Shown one piece after another: positions 48,268-62,602 of a stretch of 64,000 nt of DNA. The DNA is from Neurospora crassa OR74A. Taxonomy: Eukaryota > Ascomycota > Sordariomycetes > Sordariales > Sordariaceae. The stretch is from positions 4,030,001-4,094,000 of the forward strand of contig NC_026505.1 of the NCBI RefSeq assembly GCF_000182925.2, given 5' to 3'. A program made the position numbers and the translations under genes. The notes beneath the pieces are model-generated. The model was not told where the DNA came from. It made no database searches and saw only the letters and a program-made list of their open reading frames with translations. The number at the start of each line of letters is the position of its first letter. The first letter of the stretch is position 1.

Positions 48268-51200
48268 GAGGAACGATGGGCTAGAAGGGTTCGACTGGGT
48301 ATAGGAAAGACATGGGCGCCGGAAATGGCGAATGTTATGATGAAGCGAGAAGTGTTGGGTGCTTATCAAAAAGTCTCATACGGGTGAGAGAGGGGTGACG
48401 GTCACGGTTTGGGAATTTTTATAGTTTCCGGGTAGGGGATGCTAAGTGTCGAACGATACGGTACGAACGAACAAACGAACGAACAGACGAAAGCGAGCAT
48501 GGCGTCGAACCTGATTTCTTTCTTTTTCGAATTTTTTTTTTTTTTTTTTTCCAAATGAGTTGTCAGCCTCTTTTTCGAAAGGTGCAGTCATTGTTTTTCT
48601 TCTCGTTTGCTTCTTTCTCCTCCTGTGCATCGTGCATCATCATCATCACCATCATCGTTTGTCATCATTGTCATCATCGTCAACATCATCATCATAGTAC
48701 GGTTGGTGTCTGCATGGGGATAAAAAGTAAAGACGTGTGTGTCCATCATATCATTCGTTTTATGTGTGTATAACTTACTTCACCCTCTCTTCACGGCGTT
48801 ACAATTGTGGTTCTGTATTGGAGGTGTGGTTCAGAAAGAAGGTATAGAGGTGTCTATAAATTTTTGGTTGATAAAGGGGGCTTGTTGGGAATGTGATGAC
48901 TGAACGGTGGATATATCGAAGCGGCTCTAGCTCCGCGGGAAAGAGGAAAGAGATGAGAAACTGGTGCAGTGATGACGAGGTCTAGAAGAAGAGATAATCA
49001 CAAGTCATCATTCATTCAATATCTCATCCTTCCTCAAATTGATTCGCAATGTTCACATCTGCTCGGTGTTCACTTTAACACTCGCCATTCAAGCATGACC
49101 ACCTTTTTCTTTCACCTTTCCATACACGCATGTAACATGGGCATGCAGGTAATAGAGTATGTGTATACGGAAAGTTACATTCGCCTTTGCGCGTCACTGC
49201 CTGTATATCATGCCCAGTCAAAACAATTCGCTCTTGTTGATATAGATACATACAGTATACTATAGTTGTCCTCGCTGTCGTTAAAGCCACCTTGATCCAT
49301 CTCATCACAACAAACCCTTGACTGTCTCTCTTCAAAAACAAACCCTGGACAATGCTGCAGAGAAGAGTCAGACTCAACCACCTTCCCTCAGAGGAATACA
49401 GACATAGGTGTTCAGGGTGCCATTCCAATCAACAACGTTGAAGCATTTGTGGTGCCAAAGTGAAGTGGTTAGTAGCCGAGGTAGTCTCGTCTTCTCAGCC
49501 ACTGCGTTGCCGGCCGGACAGTCCGGTAGAAAGTAGTAATGATTCTGAAAATGACGGCAAGCCACCAGGTGAACATTGTGACAGTGTTGCCCAAGAGTGG
49601 TGGTGGCGTGGATAGTGGTACGGCTGCCATACACAAACCACGTCTGCACATTCATACGTAGATTGTATGTACCTATTTTTTGTCCCATTGCGTGGTCTGG
49701 TCTGCGGCGGCATGCAGAGTCACAAAGAACTTGAGGTAGGTACATATTTACTTGACATACGTACACGACCGAGATTGACGACACAGGCCCACAGACTGCC
49801 TAGGTAGGTACGGAGATGAGATGGGAAAGGGAAGGTAAAGAGAAAGGGCACGATTGCGGCACTGTGACGGCTAACGCAGTGGGCACTTGATAAAGGGCCG
49901 ATATGGTGGGTTAAGAAGTTTAATCTGATGGAGAGAGAGGTAAGAGTGGGAGTCACAGACATTCCGTCTCTTCGATCGACTTTGGTAACAGGGCTTATAT
50001 TGGGTACGAAGACATAGAGGAGGAAATATTACTGGTTAAAGCGGATCGGCCCGTTGGTCCTCGAGGAAACGCCCGTTCGTCTGAGTAGAGTCTGTGATTC
50101 TGGTCCCCTTGGGGATGCATGGAGTTGGTTAGACGTAGATATCAAGAGGATTGTGAATTGATGGCTGAGATGGGTAAGTATTTAGTCACGCCCATGTCAA
50201 ATAAGAGAAGACTGACTCCGTTCGGTGTTCTCCCAGTGCATACATACGTTTCAATTCTCCGATAATCTCATAGCATCGAACAGGCATTTTGTAAGCCTTT
50301 ACCGGACTAGATCAGCCAGTGAGTAACTCTTGTTCAGTGCAATCTTTTCTAATATAGTGAATGGCGCCTCACTCTTCGCTTCTCCTCCTTCACTCTCTCT
50401 AGGCCGTATGTGTGCCCAAATACGCTTTCAGATTGCTTATTCAAGCGTATACCACAGATACGCAACGATGATGTTTGATGATGCCTAGGCCTAGACGAAA
50501 GTCGTATTTTATGAAGACTTTGTCTGCTTACTTACACCCAGGCCTTAGAGACATACGACGGCCTGTGATTCCACTCTGAGTAAGTCAAATAGGCACTTGT
50601 TCCTCAAAGCAGCCTCACAACCGCTGGACGATCCTGGAAAATGGGGGCCGAGGCAGGACAGGGGCCGAGCGCTGAGTTCGAGTCAGACTTTCGGGGAATG
50701 AGTGAGAGCCAAGACTCTCTGAGGCAGAAAGCCATCATGCGTAGTATGTGGAATTCGATGTGTTAGGTGAGGTTTGCGCGGTATGACAATGCCATCAATC
50801 GATCATACCATATAGGGTCTTTTTCGCGGAGGGCATTGAATCACCCTTGATATCGACGAACCATTTACGGCTACTTGACGTAGCAGGAAGAGTATTGAGT
50901 GATTTTGGGGGACTTCTTGTTGAGTGTCAATTGTATGGCAGACCGTTCGCAATATAGGAATTTATGACGCAGTTATTTTGAGATAAACTGTCAAGGTTCG
51001 AGTCGATTGCAGGGCTACAATGCCTGTCTTTGGTTCTTGTTTCCGAGGGCGTCAGCCTTTGAGGATTTCCATCCCAACAAATTGCCAGGAATGAAGAAAG
51101 GTATATAGGGGAATGAGGGGGAATGAATTACCTGGAGATGACCAGCGAGCGTTCAGCTTCAGACACCGTCATCAACGGCCGGCGCGTATGCTGGAGTGAC

Positions 51201-54200
51201 TGTCCGGCGGCAATGGTGATAATGGTGATTTTGGGTGTTACTCGGCACAGATAGTGTCGGAGGATGCTGGATAATTCAGCAGTTGTTTCTCACAGAGAAA
51301 GGAAGATAGACTTCATGTTGGAGGTCCGTCGTCCATCCCGTTGGAGCCAGGTTCGCAGGTAAAGTGGGGCTCTCCGCCGCATGTGGGGCCCATCCTTCCG
51401 GTTCGGGCTCCCGGAGGATAACATGGAGCTTCCGCTTCTGCCTGGAGGAAGCCGGATGGGGGCCGGAACTGGACTGGGGGTATCTTGAAGTTCAATCTTG
51501 TGTCCGTGTCGGTGCCATCCGTAGTGCCCCACCGTTCGTCGCTCAGTAGTGTAGAGATAGCGGACAAGGAATAGGATCCAGCCCTTTCGATGACGGCCAA
51601 TAGTCGACCGACCGTTCACCTTCATACCAACGGTGGACAATCAACGGCATCTCCGTACTGACCCGGATTCTCCTCCAGGGTATTAGATATCGATTCAACA
51701 GTTTATTCGTCTTGAACCCGGAATTAGGGGCTGTGACCACAAGACTTGGGAGAAAATGATGTCGGGACCGTGATCCGCAAGATATCTTGACAACTGATTG
51801 GTGGCATCTTGTCAGCTGTTTGAGGCGGTGCTTGGACGAATGTGGTTATCCATTTCTGCTCTCAGTGGTTTTAAAATCTCACGGTCAGTCACCGATCACT
51901 TGCGAACTCTCTCGGGACCTTTTGACGTCTTTGGACCGTTGATAGAAATCGGATGGGTTGGGCGGGAATCAAAGCGATTGGTTGTCTAGCGAGACATTGT
52001 TTGCAAATCCCCACTTGTACATCACAGGTTCTTGGCGCTAGGGTTGTTGGGGACAGAAGGCAGGGGCATCTGTTCCTCTGTCATTTGTCACAAAGATGAG
52101 AAACTCACACTAGACATGTATCATAGTCTGCGACATCCTTGATGCACGTCACAAGGCTGAAAAGAGGGAGGGTTGCCTCAGGCTTGGGACGGCCTATGTG
52201 GTGATACCTTCACCATGTAAGGCCAAAGACAGGGGGCGGGAATCTGTTCACGGACTTGGCCTAGGTCCTTCTGTTGATGCCCGCAAATGCAGGACAATCC
52301 GCATAATGTCAGATGATGGCCCTTCCTGATATTCGTTGACTGAGCCGTTGTATGTATAGCCGTAGGGCTGGTGTTATGCAGGAACAGGAAGGTGAATCGC
52401 TGCTGCGGCTTGCGCCGTGCAGTCTGCAGTCTGCAGCAGTTCATGCCATTGTCACGAGCCAGGCACGGTACAGGGTCACCGGTTTCGATTCTTAGTCGAC
52501 GGAGAGATTCCTCGTAAAGGGTGCCTTATGGTCACGAGTTTCACATTCGGAAGCCACCGGGATCGACTCGGTGTGGAATCCGGGCAACGACAGTCGGGTT
52601 GGAGCCGACATGCACCCGGTGAGACGGTGACCAATGGCGGGCGGCTCCGTTACGGTCGAAATCGTGGAAATCGACGGGAAGAGAGACGATAGGGAAGTTG
52701 ATGAAATCATGTGGAAGGGACCTGCATAGATCTTTCTACGACACACATGTTTCCTACGATGATCTAGTTTGGGAAAAAACGATAGAGGAAATTAGCCCGT
52801 GTGTGATTTGGAATTCCAGGAGTGGTAGAAGCGGTTGGTTAGGTAATCTCTGTTGAAGTCCATGTTAGCTGGCCAAGCTGCTCTGGGGTCGTCTTGGGAC
52901 ATGTTAAGCAAGCTGCGCTAACAGAAGCTACAACCACTAATTTATACGAAATTTGACAGCCACGCGCTTTGTGGGAAGTGAGTCCACACTCATCTACATA
53001 CGTTGCGTCGAATCGCGAGATCGAGAGGCCACGGCAAGCGCTATAATTTCAGACGGGTCCTTTTTACTGTGGCGCTTCGTTCGCCCGTGTCATACTGGTA
53101 ACTAGTCTGGGAGGGTTAGGTGTGTGTTTTACCACTGTCGGCCACTGATGATGCACCGCATCAGAAGGGACAAGCATTGGCCAGTTATTGGGCGAGATAC
53201 GGTTCCTCCTTGGCTGCCTGCAGGACATGACAGAAAAAAGTCTACGCCATATTGTGAGGTCCTTCTAGAACTCTGGTGCTATGTTCAGGATCCTGCCTAT
53301 GGGAAAATGCTCATTGTTGAACCCGGTTAACGGGCAGCCAAGTCAACCTTGCTGTTGCGGATGAAGGGCTCAATATGTTTCAGAGTCCGTCCTAGATGCA
53401 GTCATACCGACCTGGACGGAAGATCATGACTCCCCGTAGGTAAGCGCCGGAGGTTGTAGGGCAAGGAGTGGAGACTGGTCGAAACGGGTTCATCATGTAT
53501 ACTTAGGTTCATGGGTGTAGATCAGGATTCTGGAGCAAGTGTGGGTGAAGGCTATCTCGCGGTGATCTGGGGAAGGTGTTTTCAACGTCTTGATGTCGTT
53601 AAGGATCCCCAAAGAAACGATTGGTTGGTGCGACGTACCGTACCCAATGATGCGGTTGAGATGGCCCGTTGAGTTGGCCCGATCCCACGCCGGGGCGCCG
53701 GGTGGCGGCCAATGCTCCCGGACCCATGCCGAGCCTGCCCTACCGATGGTTGGCCGCCGTCTGGCGTCAGCATAGAGGCCGCCATGGTGGTACATACTGG
53801 TAGCGCTCCCCATGTTGTTCCTGATTACTGCATCCGCTAAATCGGGACCTGTCAGACTGTAGGAAGTGTAGTTAGTGTCTGATTAAGCACTTGTCGAAAA
53901 TGTGCCGAGGCCTCAACTGTTACGGTACCAAACATGCCGTTTCAGCGCCAGATACCCATCTTTACCATGGCCAAAGTTTATATGCGACCATGATGGCCGT
54001 TTCCCCAGCTTTTGGCGCTTGTTTCAAGAGACACGCCCGTTTTACGATGGCCTGTGTAGAATTTCACTTTTCTCCGAGATCCGCAGGGGATCAAGATGTG
54101 GTTGCCCCAGTGTCACCACTCAATGCGACCTTCACCACATGTGTGGGCGAGGACCCCACCACGCTTCCTGTCTTCCGGTCCCCGGTTGCATTGTAGTCTC

Positions 54201-56955
54201 TTGATACCAAAGATCGTGTGTGTAACCCATCAGTCTATCTGGCTGTAACGGGGAACTTTCCTATGACTGGTGGTGCAAAATAGTCTGCTCGGGCAAGTCA
54301 GCGTTGCGGGCGGCTCTTGGAGCTAGTATGAGCACCGCTGTGAAAGCTGCATAATGAACACCGTTTCTCGGCTCGTTTTGAGCTCTATTTGATATCAGTG
54401 TGTACTACCGCCGTGCTCGGTCCATGTATTTCCCGTTACCTTAACGTCAATCACAAGGTAACTTGCTCTTCAGGCAGGCGAATTAACCTCTTCACGTTGA
54501 CTCCAATGACCGCCGGAGCCCATCTGAACAAAGATGGCATTCCCCAGCATGCCGCCCACCCTTTTACCCTTAGAAGAGGAATTGAAATAATCCGGCCGGG
54601 CAAATACCCAAGGAACATCCAGTGGATGTATTGAACACCTTACCTTAGTAAAGAGTCATCAAGAGCGTTTCAGACCTTGGACCCATCCCGTGCCGTCCGA
54701 ATGATACGGCGTCTTCTTGCTAGTAACACTCGGAGCCTTGGACCTCGGGGCATTCTGGCATGGCACCGGCGTTACCTTCGAGATCGGGAATAGAGTTTCC
54801 CAAGAAACGGTCGTGCTCTTTCTGCACAACCTACCGGTTGTTGTCCGACCGAGGTATCGAAGTCTGACTACCAGACTTCTATCGCAGCCGCGTTCCTGCG
54901 TCTGTTTCTCGCAAAGAATCATCTTTCTGGGGCCCTGGATTACAGGGTCAAATGTCAGCCTCAGCCCACTGTCAACTGGGCCAGGGACCCTCCCTCTGGT
55001 GCCGTTTCTCTGGCTCACTGTCGACGTGATGACAAGATGTCTACCGATTACCGAGATCTGGGCGCAAAATGACCAAACAGAACGGGTACACCTTCGAACG
55101 TGATGCTGGGGTTGACGTCAACGTAAGCCTGGAGTGGTATAAGTTGACCAGTCCATTCTCGTGGTGCGTGACAGCCGCGGTAAAATTGGGTAAGATTTAC
55201 CTGCGCTAGAGGTGAGAATACTAACAAGACGCAGCAGATCGAGGTATCATAGGCGGTAATCCGCAAACCAAGCTATGTAAGTGGTGGGTTTTAGTGGTTG
55301 TGACCTCTGACCTGACCTCAGGCTTTCCGTACGATATGTATGTACCTACCTACCTACCTTGTGGAAGAAATGTTAGTCATACCGGCTCGGTGATATAGAC
55401 AAGAGTTTCCTAATTTTCGGCGATAATGCTCAATTGAGCCGTATGTTGCTTCGGTCCTCTGAGGTACAAACCTATGTCTTTGTCAGTACCTGGACCGTTT
55501 GGATATGGATGTGTCCTTCCTTTCGTGCCGTCGCAGGTTCGCAAAACCCAAAAGTGCAAGTCCGTCGGGAGGACACCGTACAGTAACCGCTCCACGAGCA
55601 CCCGAAGAGGGAAGGAAGGCCGGACCCCACTACGGCATACTAGTGTACCTCTGGTGTATCATAATAGACCGAGCCGTTGTTAGTAGTGCAACTAACCGTT
55701 AAAAGGTTACTATGAAAGCTTAGCTTTTAGGCACCTGTAATCGTACACTAGGGTCCGGTGAAGCTACCGTTTCCCTGGCCAGTCGTGAGCGGCTGCAGGT
55801 GCGATTTAGGTTCCAGCCTCTGAGGCAGGCCTTTTCTTGGAACGGCCTGGAGGTGTTGCCGCAGTGCCCTGTGGTCTTTTTTGGGCGACAGTCCCTTGAT
55901 AACACTGTGGAGGTATGTGTGTAGAACCCTGCCTTACAGGGCACCTTACTTGCTGTCCCCTGTCCGCTCGTTGTTACAGTAGGTACCTAAATTACAGGCG
56001 GGTATGTGTTAGATACAGAACTAGGTTCTGCGGAAACGGTTTCCAACCCCTTGTCCGTAATCAATGCAACCTCGATCCCGGCGTAGTAGTTCTTCGACTT
56101 CTTTCTCATTCTCATTGGCACTCTCTCCGTCTGTTCCTGCTTCAATATTCAAACACCACCACTTTCCGTCTGCGGCTGCGCCTTCGACGCTCCTGATCTG
56201 AATTCAGAGATCTAATGCCTGCCTGTGCCCTCTTCCAGCTCTGAGGTACACTTTACCTTCATTCACACTAGCTTCGACCTTCGACACCGCGCCGCCCGTC
56301 ATGTACGAGCCAGGTACGGAGATGGAGCCCAGGTGCAAGGTACCCTACCCCCAACCCGGTGCCGTTGTCATCTCAGCTTGTCACCAAGTAGACGACCAAG
56401 TGCCGTCTGGGTGAGAGCCTTCCACACTCCCGTAGTCTTCCCGGTGGTCTCTGGCGTCATTGCTGCCTTCACGCCGCATATGGCTCCCCAGTCACTTCTC
56501 CATCCAGTACCGTTGACATGTAGAAGGTACTCTACAAACCATGCCAGGCTGCCAAAACATCAGGTGTTATAAAGCCGCCGAAATACCCTCCTCCATGATG
56601 TTGGTTGGCATGTTCGATATCAAACACTGTTTCGTTCTATCGTCAGTCAAGGCCTCACTTTCTTAATCAACAGTCGCTTCCACTCTACTGCTTTCCTCAA
56701 GTCTGCCTCTTGTCTCTCAGTTATAGACTCCTTGCCTCACGGTATCTCGCCTAGTCGGAGCTTCTTGATCTCCAACTCTCCCGGTTTCGGCTCATACTCC
56801 CCGGTATATACGTTTACGTCTCTTACTACAACAACTACTTTGTCTCTGCCAACCAACCGACTATCCACTATCTCGGCCGCGGCCCTGACAACCCACTCCC
56901 AACATCTATCAACCACAACAAAGGTCGAAAAACATTGAAAAAAAGATTAGCAACC
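48268..56955. other. Long intergenic region, no supported gene
   Basis: About 8.7 kb of GC-normal sequence. I find only short open frames on both strands, often overlapping, with no recognisable domain or consistent coding character. It holds a run of 19 T (48532-48550), a CAT-rich stretch (48634-48696) and CCTA runs near 49800 and 55345. CT-rich, leader-like sequence appears from about 56650 up to the small gene at 56956. Non-coding transcripts are possible but cannot be read from sequence. Confidence 0.45.
48532..48550. repeat. T19 homopolymer in the pom1 3' region
   Basis: Nineteen consecutive T about 270 bp after the pom1 stop. It is preceded by a (CGAA)n-like stretch at about 48464-48490 and followed by a CAT/ATC microsatellite (48634-48696). 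Confidence 0.9.
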
Positions 56956-57201
56956 ATGTGCTATCAGGTGGTCGAGCTTTACGCGGTGTGCAAGTGCCTC
57001 TACTATCAGCACGCTGTTGATCGGTGCGCGGCATATGGGCAACCCGGCCATTATCCTCACAAGAAGGAGGTTTTGGTAGGACACTCTTGCGGTATTCACT
57101 CGCGCCGTAGCGGACATTCCTACGGCGCATCACACTACTCGGACTCTGGCTACTCGTCAAGCCACTCACCCAAATCCTCCTCCCGTGGCCACTATCGATG
57201 A
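56956..57201 (+). CDS. Small conserved fungal protein, Cys-containing N-terminus (81 aa)
   Basis: ATG 56956 to TGA 57199-57201, one exon. The N-terminal half is well ordered and Cys/Tyr-rich: MCYQVVELYAVCKCLYYQHA, then VDRCAAYGQPGHY, with Cys at 2, 12, 14 and 24 and another in VGHSCGIH. The C-terminal half is Ser/His/Tyr-rich low complexity. I recognise this arrangement (MCYxxVExYxVCxCxYYQHxVDxC) as a small uncharacterised protein found across filamentous ascomycetes; a metal-binding role is suggested only by the Cys/His spacing. There is no signal peptide. The leader is CT- and CA-rich with AACC before the ATG, a normal fungal start context. It sits alone in a 14-kb gene-poor stretch. Confidence 0.75.
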   Translation: MCYQVVELYAVCKCLYYQHAVDRCAAYGQPGHYPHKKEVLVGHSCGIHSRRSGHSYGASHYSDSGYSSSHSPKSSSRGHYR

Positions 57202-60200
57202 AGGATCGTGTCTCTGACATTGGGTTGCTGCTGTCCACTGCATCCAGCGGGGCTCAAACGCTTCGACTTTGTGGACTGGGTTTCGTACATCTTCTCATTT
57301 GGAGGTGGATCAGCTGGTTTACCGTCTCAGCTCTCTCTTCTCTTCCGGGTTCATCGTAGTCCGAGGTCTCTACCGGCGCCAAAAGACACAATGGTGACTC
57401 CTTGATTGTCATAAGATCGACCACCCGAACTTGTCACTTGGAAGGATGCAGCCTGGTCCCAAAATTCCAGCAGTCTATTGTCGGAGACCTAAAAACAGGG
57501 CCTATGGCTCGCTCAGCCAGTGAACTCACTCCCACCGGAGGATGGGACAGGCTTTTCTAGGAATCTCTAGTACGACACGGTAGCGCCTCCTCAGATGAGG
57601 AACCACGTCGAAGACTCTCTTTAATTCTGTCACTCGATTTGAATAGCCTTGCGGGATTTGGGAAGGCATAGCGCGGGCGGTGGCTTCAGCATGTCGATAC
57701 AGCGGGCATAACGATAAACTGTACAACAACACACGACATCTTCAAACGACGGAACGGTTTACCTTGAGCTTCAGTTTGCTCATGTTTCCTTTCATTTACA
57801 CTTCTTGTTTCACAGGTCTCGATACCCCCAGAGACTAGGGTAGCATGGTGCGATGCATACGTGGTACGATACCAGGCGTTACGGAAAGTCAACTTTTGGT
57901 TCTGGTGTTGGAAAAGGGGTTCAGGTTTGCGTTCTCGGTTCAAATTTCTGTACTACATTTTTCCTTTCTTCAATCTTCTTTTGTTTTTCATTGCAGTTTT
58001 CTTCCAGTACAGCCACTACACATTGTACTAGCAGTGTCCCAATTTCATTTTCGTCCTCATCTCTGCGCTGGAAGTAGGGAGGGGATACAATTGGACAGGT
58101 CAAGGGACGGGAATATGGTTAATGGAAGAGCACTGTGTGCTTCATAGCCACGTTGCTCATGGCAAACGGCCCGTCGATGGATTTCCTTTTCCCCGGTCAC
58201 GATATTTCAAGCTTGTCTGGTACTAGGCTTGGCTGCTTCTGGCAGGTTCCTATGGGGAGCGTTTTGGTGTTACCTGGTCAGAAGCATGACAACAACTTCA
58301 GATTATGGACATACCCATGTCACTACCTATTCATAGCAATTTGATACATTCAAAGGACCGAAAGCACTCGGAGCCTTCACATCACGATGCCGCAAGTGGT
58401 TGAAGTTTGAAAATAGCGACAGTAGAAAGTTGTGTCCCAATATGGTATTCACAGCTTGGCTGATGTTTATTCTCTGTTTACTGTGCCGTAAACATGACCC
58501 CTGCAAGTAGTCTGGCTGTTTCTCGAGTAATTCTACTTTTGGAATCCGCCAGAGATTATCGCTGGGACTATGGAAGTTGCATATCTAGCGATTAGTCTAC
58601 ATATGATAGCCATCATCTTGACGGTCATTGCTGGGAGTGCACGATGGTAACCGGAGAGCTTGTCGGGCCAAGACAATCAACTGCGAGACGGTCCTTGCGC
58701 GCTTAGGCGCTTAATGTGAGGTCGCACGATGTCATGTACACTACATACAGGCAGCCGTCATTCGGTATGCGGATAGTCGACTTGGTGTCTCGGTTGAACC
58801 ATAATGATGGATGGGAGTTACAAAGCTTGTGGCTTATACCGTCCCGACCTCGCCTGCTTGAGCTACGAGGTCCACTCTAAAATCAGTCCCGCCAGTTACT
58901 AGGTTCCGTTAAGCCTCCCGTTCAGCGGGGCTCACGACTGCCAAGGAGAATTTTTGAGTCCGTTCCTGGGATGCCAAGCTTTTTCATGGGTTGCGTTGAG
59001 GAGAGTGGAGACTGTCGATCTGCTGTAAATACCCCTCCTGTTGAGCTTGTGTTCTAATTGGGCCAAAGTGGGCGCTTCCAACCCTTTTTCTGGAATCTGG
59101 GGGTCCCGAATTGGATGATGTGATGCTGCGGGCGGGACACCCGACCGATACCCGGTCAACACCACAATACAAGCGACCACACCATCTCCGTTCCCCAGCG
59201 TGAACACACTTCAATTTTCTCACGTTGGCATGCTCTGCATGTTCCTGACCCCCAAGCTTGAGAATCCATACTTCAATACCACACAACACCACCCTGTCAA
59301 ACTGCCCTTTTGTCATCTTTTTGGAATGCGTGGCAGCCACATGGTTGCCATGTGCACCCATTTCAGATCCCATTGATCTGGATGTTACCATGACTGCACC
59401 ACCGCACCGGTCTTACTAATGGTTGGTGACAAACGCCGTCTTTGACATGCCTTTCACGGGACGCCGGATTATCGTATGTCGCTGGCACCATCTCAAGCTT
59501 AGTAATTTACACGATTGAAATCCAGCTTCGTCTTCAGCCTCACCTCGCTGGGAGTTCAGGAGATCGCCAACTTTACCCCAAACCTCAACAGGCAGGAGCC
59601 CGCCAACCAAGCAGGCAGTGATATTTCGCGCACTTCAGTTACATTGCAGCAGTCATCTGAACAAAATTTCGGCAAAACTTCCCACTCGGTCACTACTCGA
59701 GGCAATTGCGCCTCCGTGATATCTGCCCGCAGACGGGGGTTATCCAGAGGCTCCCATAATGTGCCTTGCAAACTGGAACTCGAGTCTCCGTATCACATCG
59801 AACATGCCAGATTGATTTGTAGGCGGCCATCTCAAGTTAGCCTTACTTCCAGGTCCCTTCCTACTGTACGTCACATAACGATCAATATCAGGCCGATGTA
59901 CTGTACCCTTGTTGCATGAGGTTGTCTGAACCGGTCGTCCGTTTCAAAGGGACACAAAGGAGGTCACCAACTACAAGTTTTACGGCATTCCATATCATCC
60001 CGAAATTCACCGCCGAGCGTACAAAAGATGCAAGAACTTCTGAAAAATCCGACTGCCAATCAGAGTGGCTCATAGCGGGGATATTAATCAACTACAAAGT
60101 ACCTACTCACAGTCCGGTGCTGAAACACATGGCCCGTATGGATGTAGTGGATCTTGCATGGGGGCTTTTCAATTGCTTCCAGATACCACCGTGATCAGGT

Positions 60201-62520
60201 ACCTGCTTTAGTGCCGTCCCAAGAAGCATCTGAAGCAAGTCGGATGTCCCGCTGCCTCTTTTACCTCCCGGGGTTGATCACATAACGGTATCGCCAACTT
60301 CCCCGTCCGGGATTACTATGCACCCTCGATGCCTTTCTAGCATGCGCCTACAACGGTCGCAAATGGCGTGCCTGACGGTCAAGTCGAGTCAACCTTACCG
60401 TCCCGATTTGTCATACGCGACGACGGACCGTTGCTTGTGTCAGTGAAACCATACCTACCTATCCTACCTCCCTACCTAGCCTCATGACGTACCTACCAAA
60501 TCTGATGCGGATATATGTACTGTATGGTACATATGCGGCTCAAGTTCGAGGGTCGTCAATTGTTGGCTCGCCTTACCCTCGTTTCCCGGCTGCCTGATTG
60601 GGGGTTGCGATTCAGCTCTGATCAGCTCGGCCTTGGCAAGCTGCTTTTCGCCTGTTGGGATTCGAGGGAGCTGGATAACCTAGTGGCTGGGTGGTGGTTA
60701 GTTACAATAGTCTTTGGTACATTTCGCTTGGTTTGCTTTACCAAAGATGCCTGCCTGTGACAGTATTGAAATTACTTCGACTAAAGACATGATGTCGGGG
60801 GCGGCTTTGATTTCGCTGAGCCACCTTACCTACCTCTATACAAAACATCAAGTCCTGAAATCAAATTCTTCATTACTTATTCTAGTCAGATTCCAGTGTA
60901 TATTTCTTACTGCCTTCAATCATTCCTAGCCTTCTATCATTCTGCACTCTTATAGTTATATCTTTATTCTGCTGCCTGCAAGTAACCAATCCGCAGTCGA
61001 TCTGCAAAACAACAGGCAATGCACCATGCAAGAATTTTAAAAACGGAATTTGAAACTAGGCTGAGGATCTTTCAGCTGTCACAGAACCGCTCGACACGAA
61101 GCGTGGTGCATCGAGGAAGTGGATGACTATCTTGTCATGAGACAATGCTTTGATAAAATTAGGTAGAGCACTATATATGCCTTACAGTAATCATCAACAT
61201 TTCGATCCCCTGGGCCTCGTACATCGCAGCGATCAAGCTTTCTACTTAGCTTCCCCATCCCGGGTCCCCAAGACGGAGAAGCTTGAAACTTTTTAGAATC
61301 GGCGTCGGGAAATAGTTACGGGAAAGTCGCAAATCGCAAATCATCACAAGCGCGCAAAATGTCTGACTTGCCTGCAAGTGTTGCTTACACACTCGTCCTG
61401 CCAACACCACACAGCCGCGCTTATCGCGGTACCAAGTTTTAGTGAATATGGTATGGCCAATGTTGCAAGGTCGCACACGCATACATTATATTAGAAGAAG
61501 AAGTTTAGGTTTAACAAAACGAAAGCCGAGTTCATGTTGGTACCCGTGTACTTACTGGAACCGAACCGTTACGGTAACAGTGATCGACGGTAACAGTAAC
61601 GGTGCAGTGTCGGCAACGATGCCGGTAGTATGACGTGCCTTGAATGCAAGGTTATATGCTTTATTCAAACTTACTTGATACGTCTTTAATGAAGCGATCA
61701 CCGCCGCTGTAACGCCTATGGTATCGTGTAGACTGAAGAACCATGTATCGTGGGGGTATAGTATGATTAAGTTGATTGGTATCTATTGTTCGATTTGGGC
61801 ACAGCTAGTAATCATGGTTAGTATTGTTTGACGACTTTCAATGATTTCATCCAACTCGGCTTTGGAGTACCCGATTGTGCATGGGCCTTTAGAGACGTGG
61901 TGGTATATACTAAATGTAGAGAAAGTGCTTGATAGACTTGAGATATCTGCCATAGGTTGGTTCCCTGTCTCTTGTCTCAGTCCGGTAGGTTACGAAAATT
62001 ACCAGTTCAATGAGAACTAAACTCAATGAATTTTCATAACGCTGTCAGCAAGGCAAGGTCCAGGTATGTGCTTATTAGGTGGGAGCACGGGAAATAAGAG
62101 ACTCCGTACTCTTTGAGAACGTACTTCGAACGTACTTCGAAGTTTGCTAGTAGCTAGGTAGAGAGTGGAACCTTGGTCATCACTCAGTAAGTAACGTGGT
62201 AAATCAGCCAAACTCACAGCGTTGGATGATAATTTCATCAGTGTTATACAAGAAGGTAAGCGTTAGTGATGCTGAATGAACTTTTTCGACTCTACAACAT
62301 CCGCTGACAGACAAATTGACCACGTCTATCGTGTTATCAAGATGCCATAGAATACTTTGGACACAGAATAGCAAAAATATACCTAACACTGTTATGTCCG
62401 TGTCGAGGAAACTGTTGAGATAAAAATGTAAACACTTTGGGAGGGAATGTCGAGAACGGGAAATGTTGGGACAAAGCTCCCAGGAAAAAAAGGAAAAAGA
62501 ATTTCAAATGGTCATTCGTG
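57202..62520. other. Intergenic region, no supported gene
   Basis: About 5.3 kb, GC-normal, with only short frames on both strands. The longest, at 59515-59919 (134 codons), shows no family features and has a long open frame opposite it, so I do not call it. CCTA runs occur at 60455-60500. Confidence 0.45.
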
Positions 62521-62602
62521 CGACGTGGGCCTGATTCGAACAGACGCTCCCGAAGGAACAAGATTTCTAGTCTTGCGCATTAGACCACTCTGCCACCACG
62601 CC
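62521..62602 (-). tRNA. tRNA-Ser (anticodon AGA)
   Basis: Minus strand, 82 nt. The acceptor stem GGCGTGG pairs with CCACGTC and the discriminator is G. The D arm GCA...TGC is followed by the anticodon stem CAAGA/TCTTG with loop CTAGAAA, giving anticodon AGA. The long variable arm TTCCTTCGGGAGC is typical of tRNA-Ser. The T arm holds GTTCGAATC, the B box. No intron. Downstream on the minus strand, T runs at about 62487-62501 can act as the Pol III terminator. It decodes UCU, and UCC through inosine. Confidence 0.95.

Noticed and set aside
54659-55103. Overlapping open frames of about 120 codons on both strands
   Set aside because: Both strands are open over the same stretch, typical of chance frames in GC-normal DNA; no protein features.
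59515-59919. Plus-strand frame of 134 codons
   Set aside because: No domain, no clear signal peptide and open frames on the other strand; coding character is not convincing.
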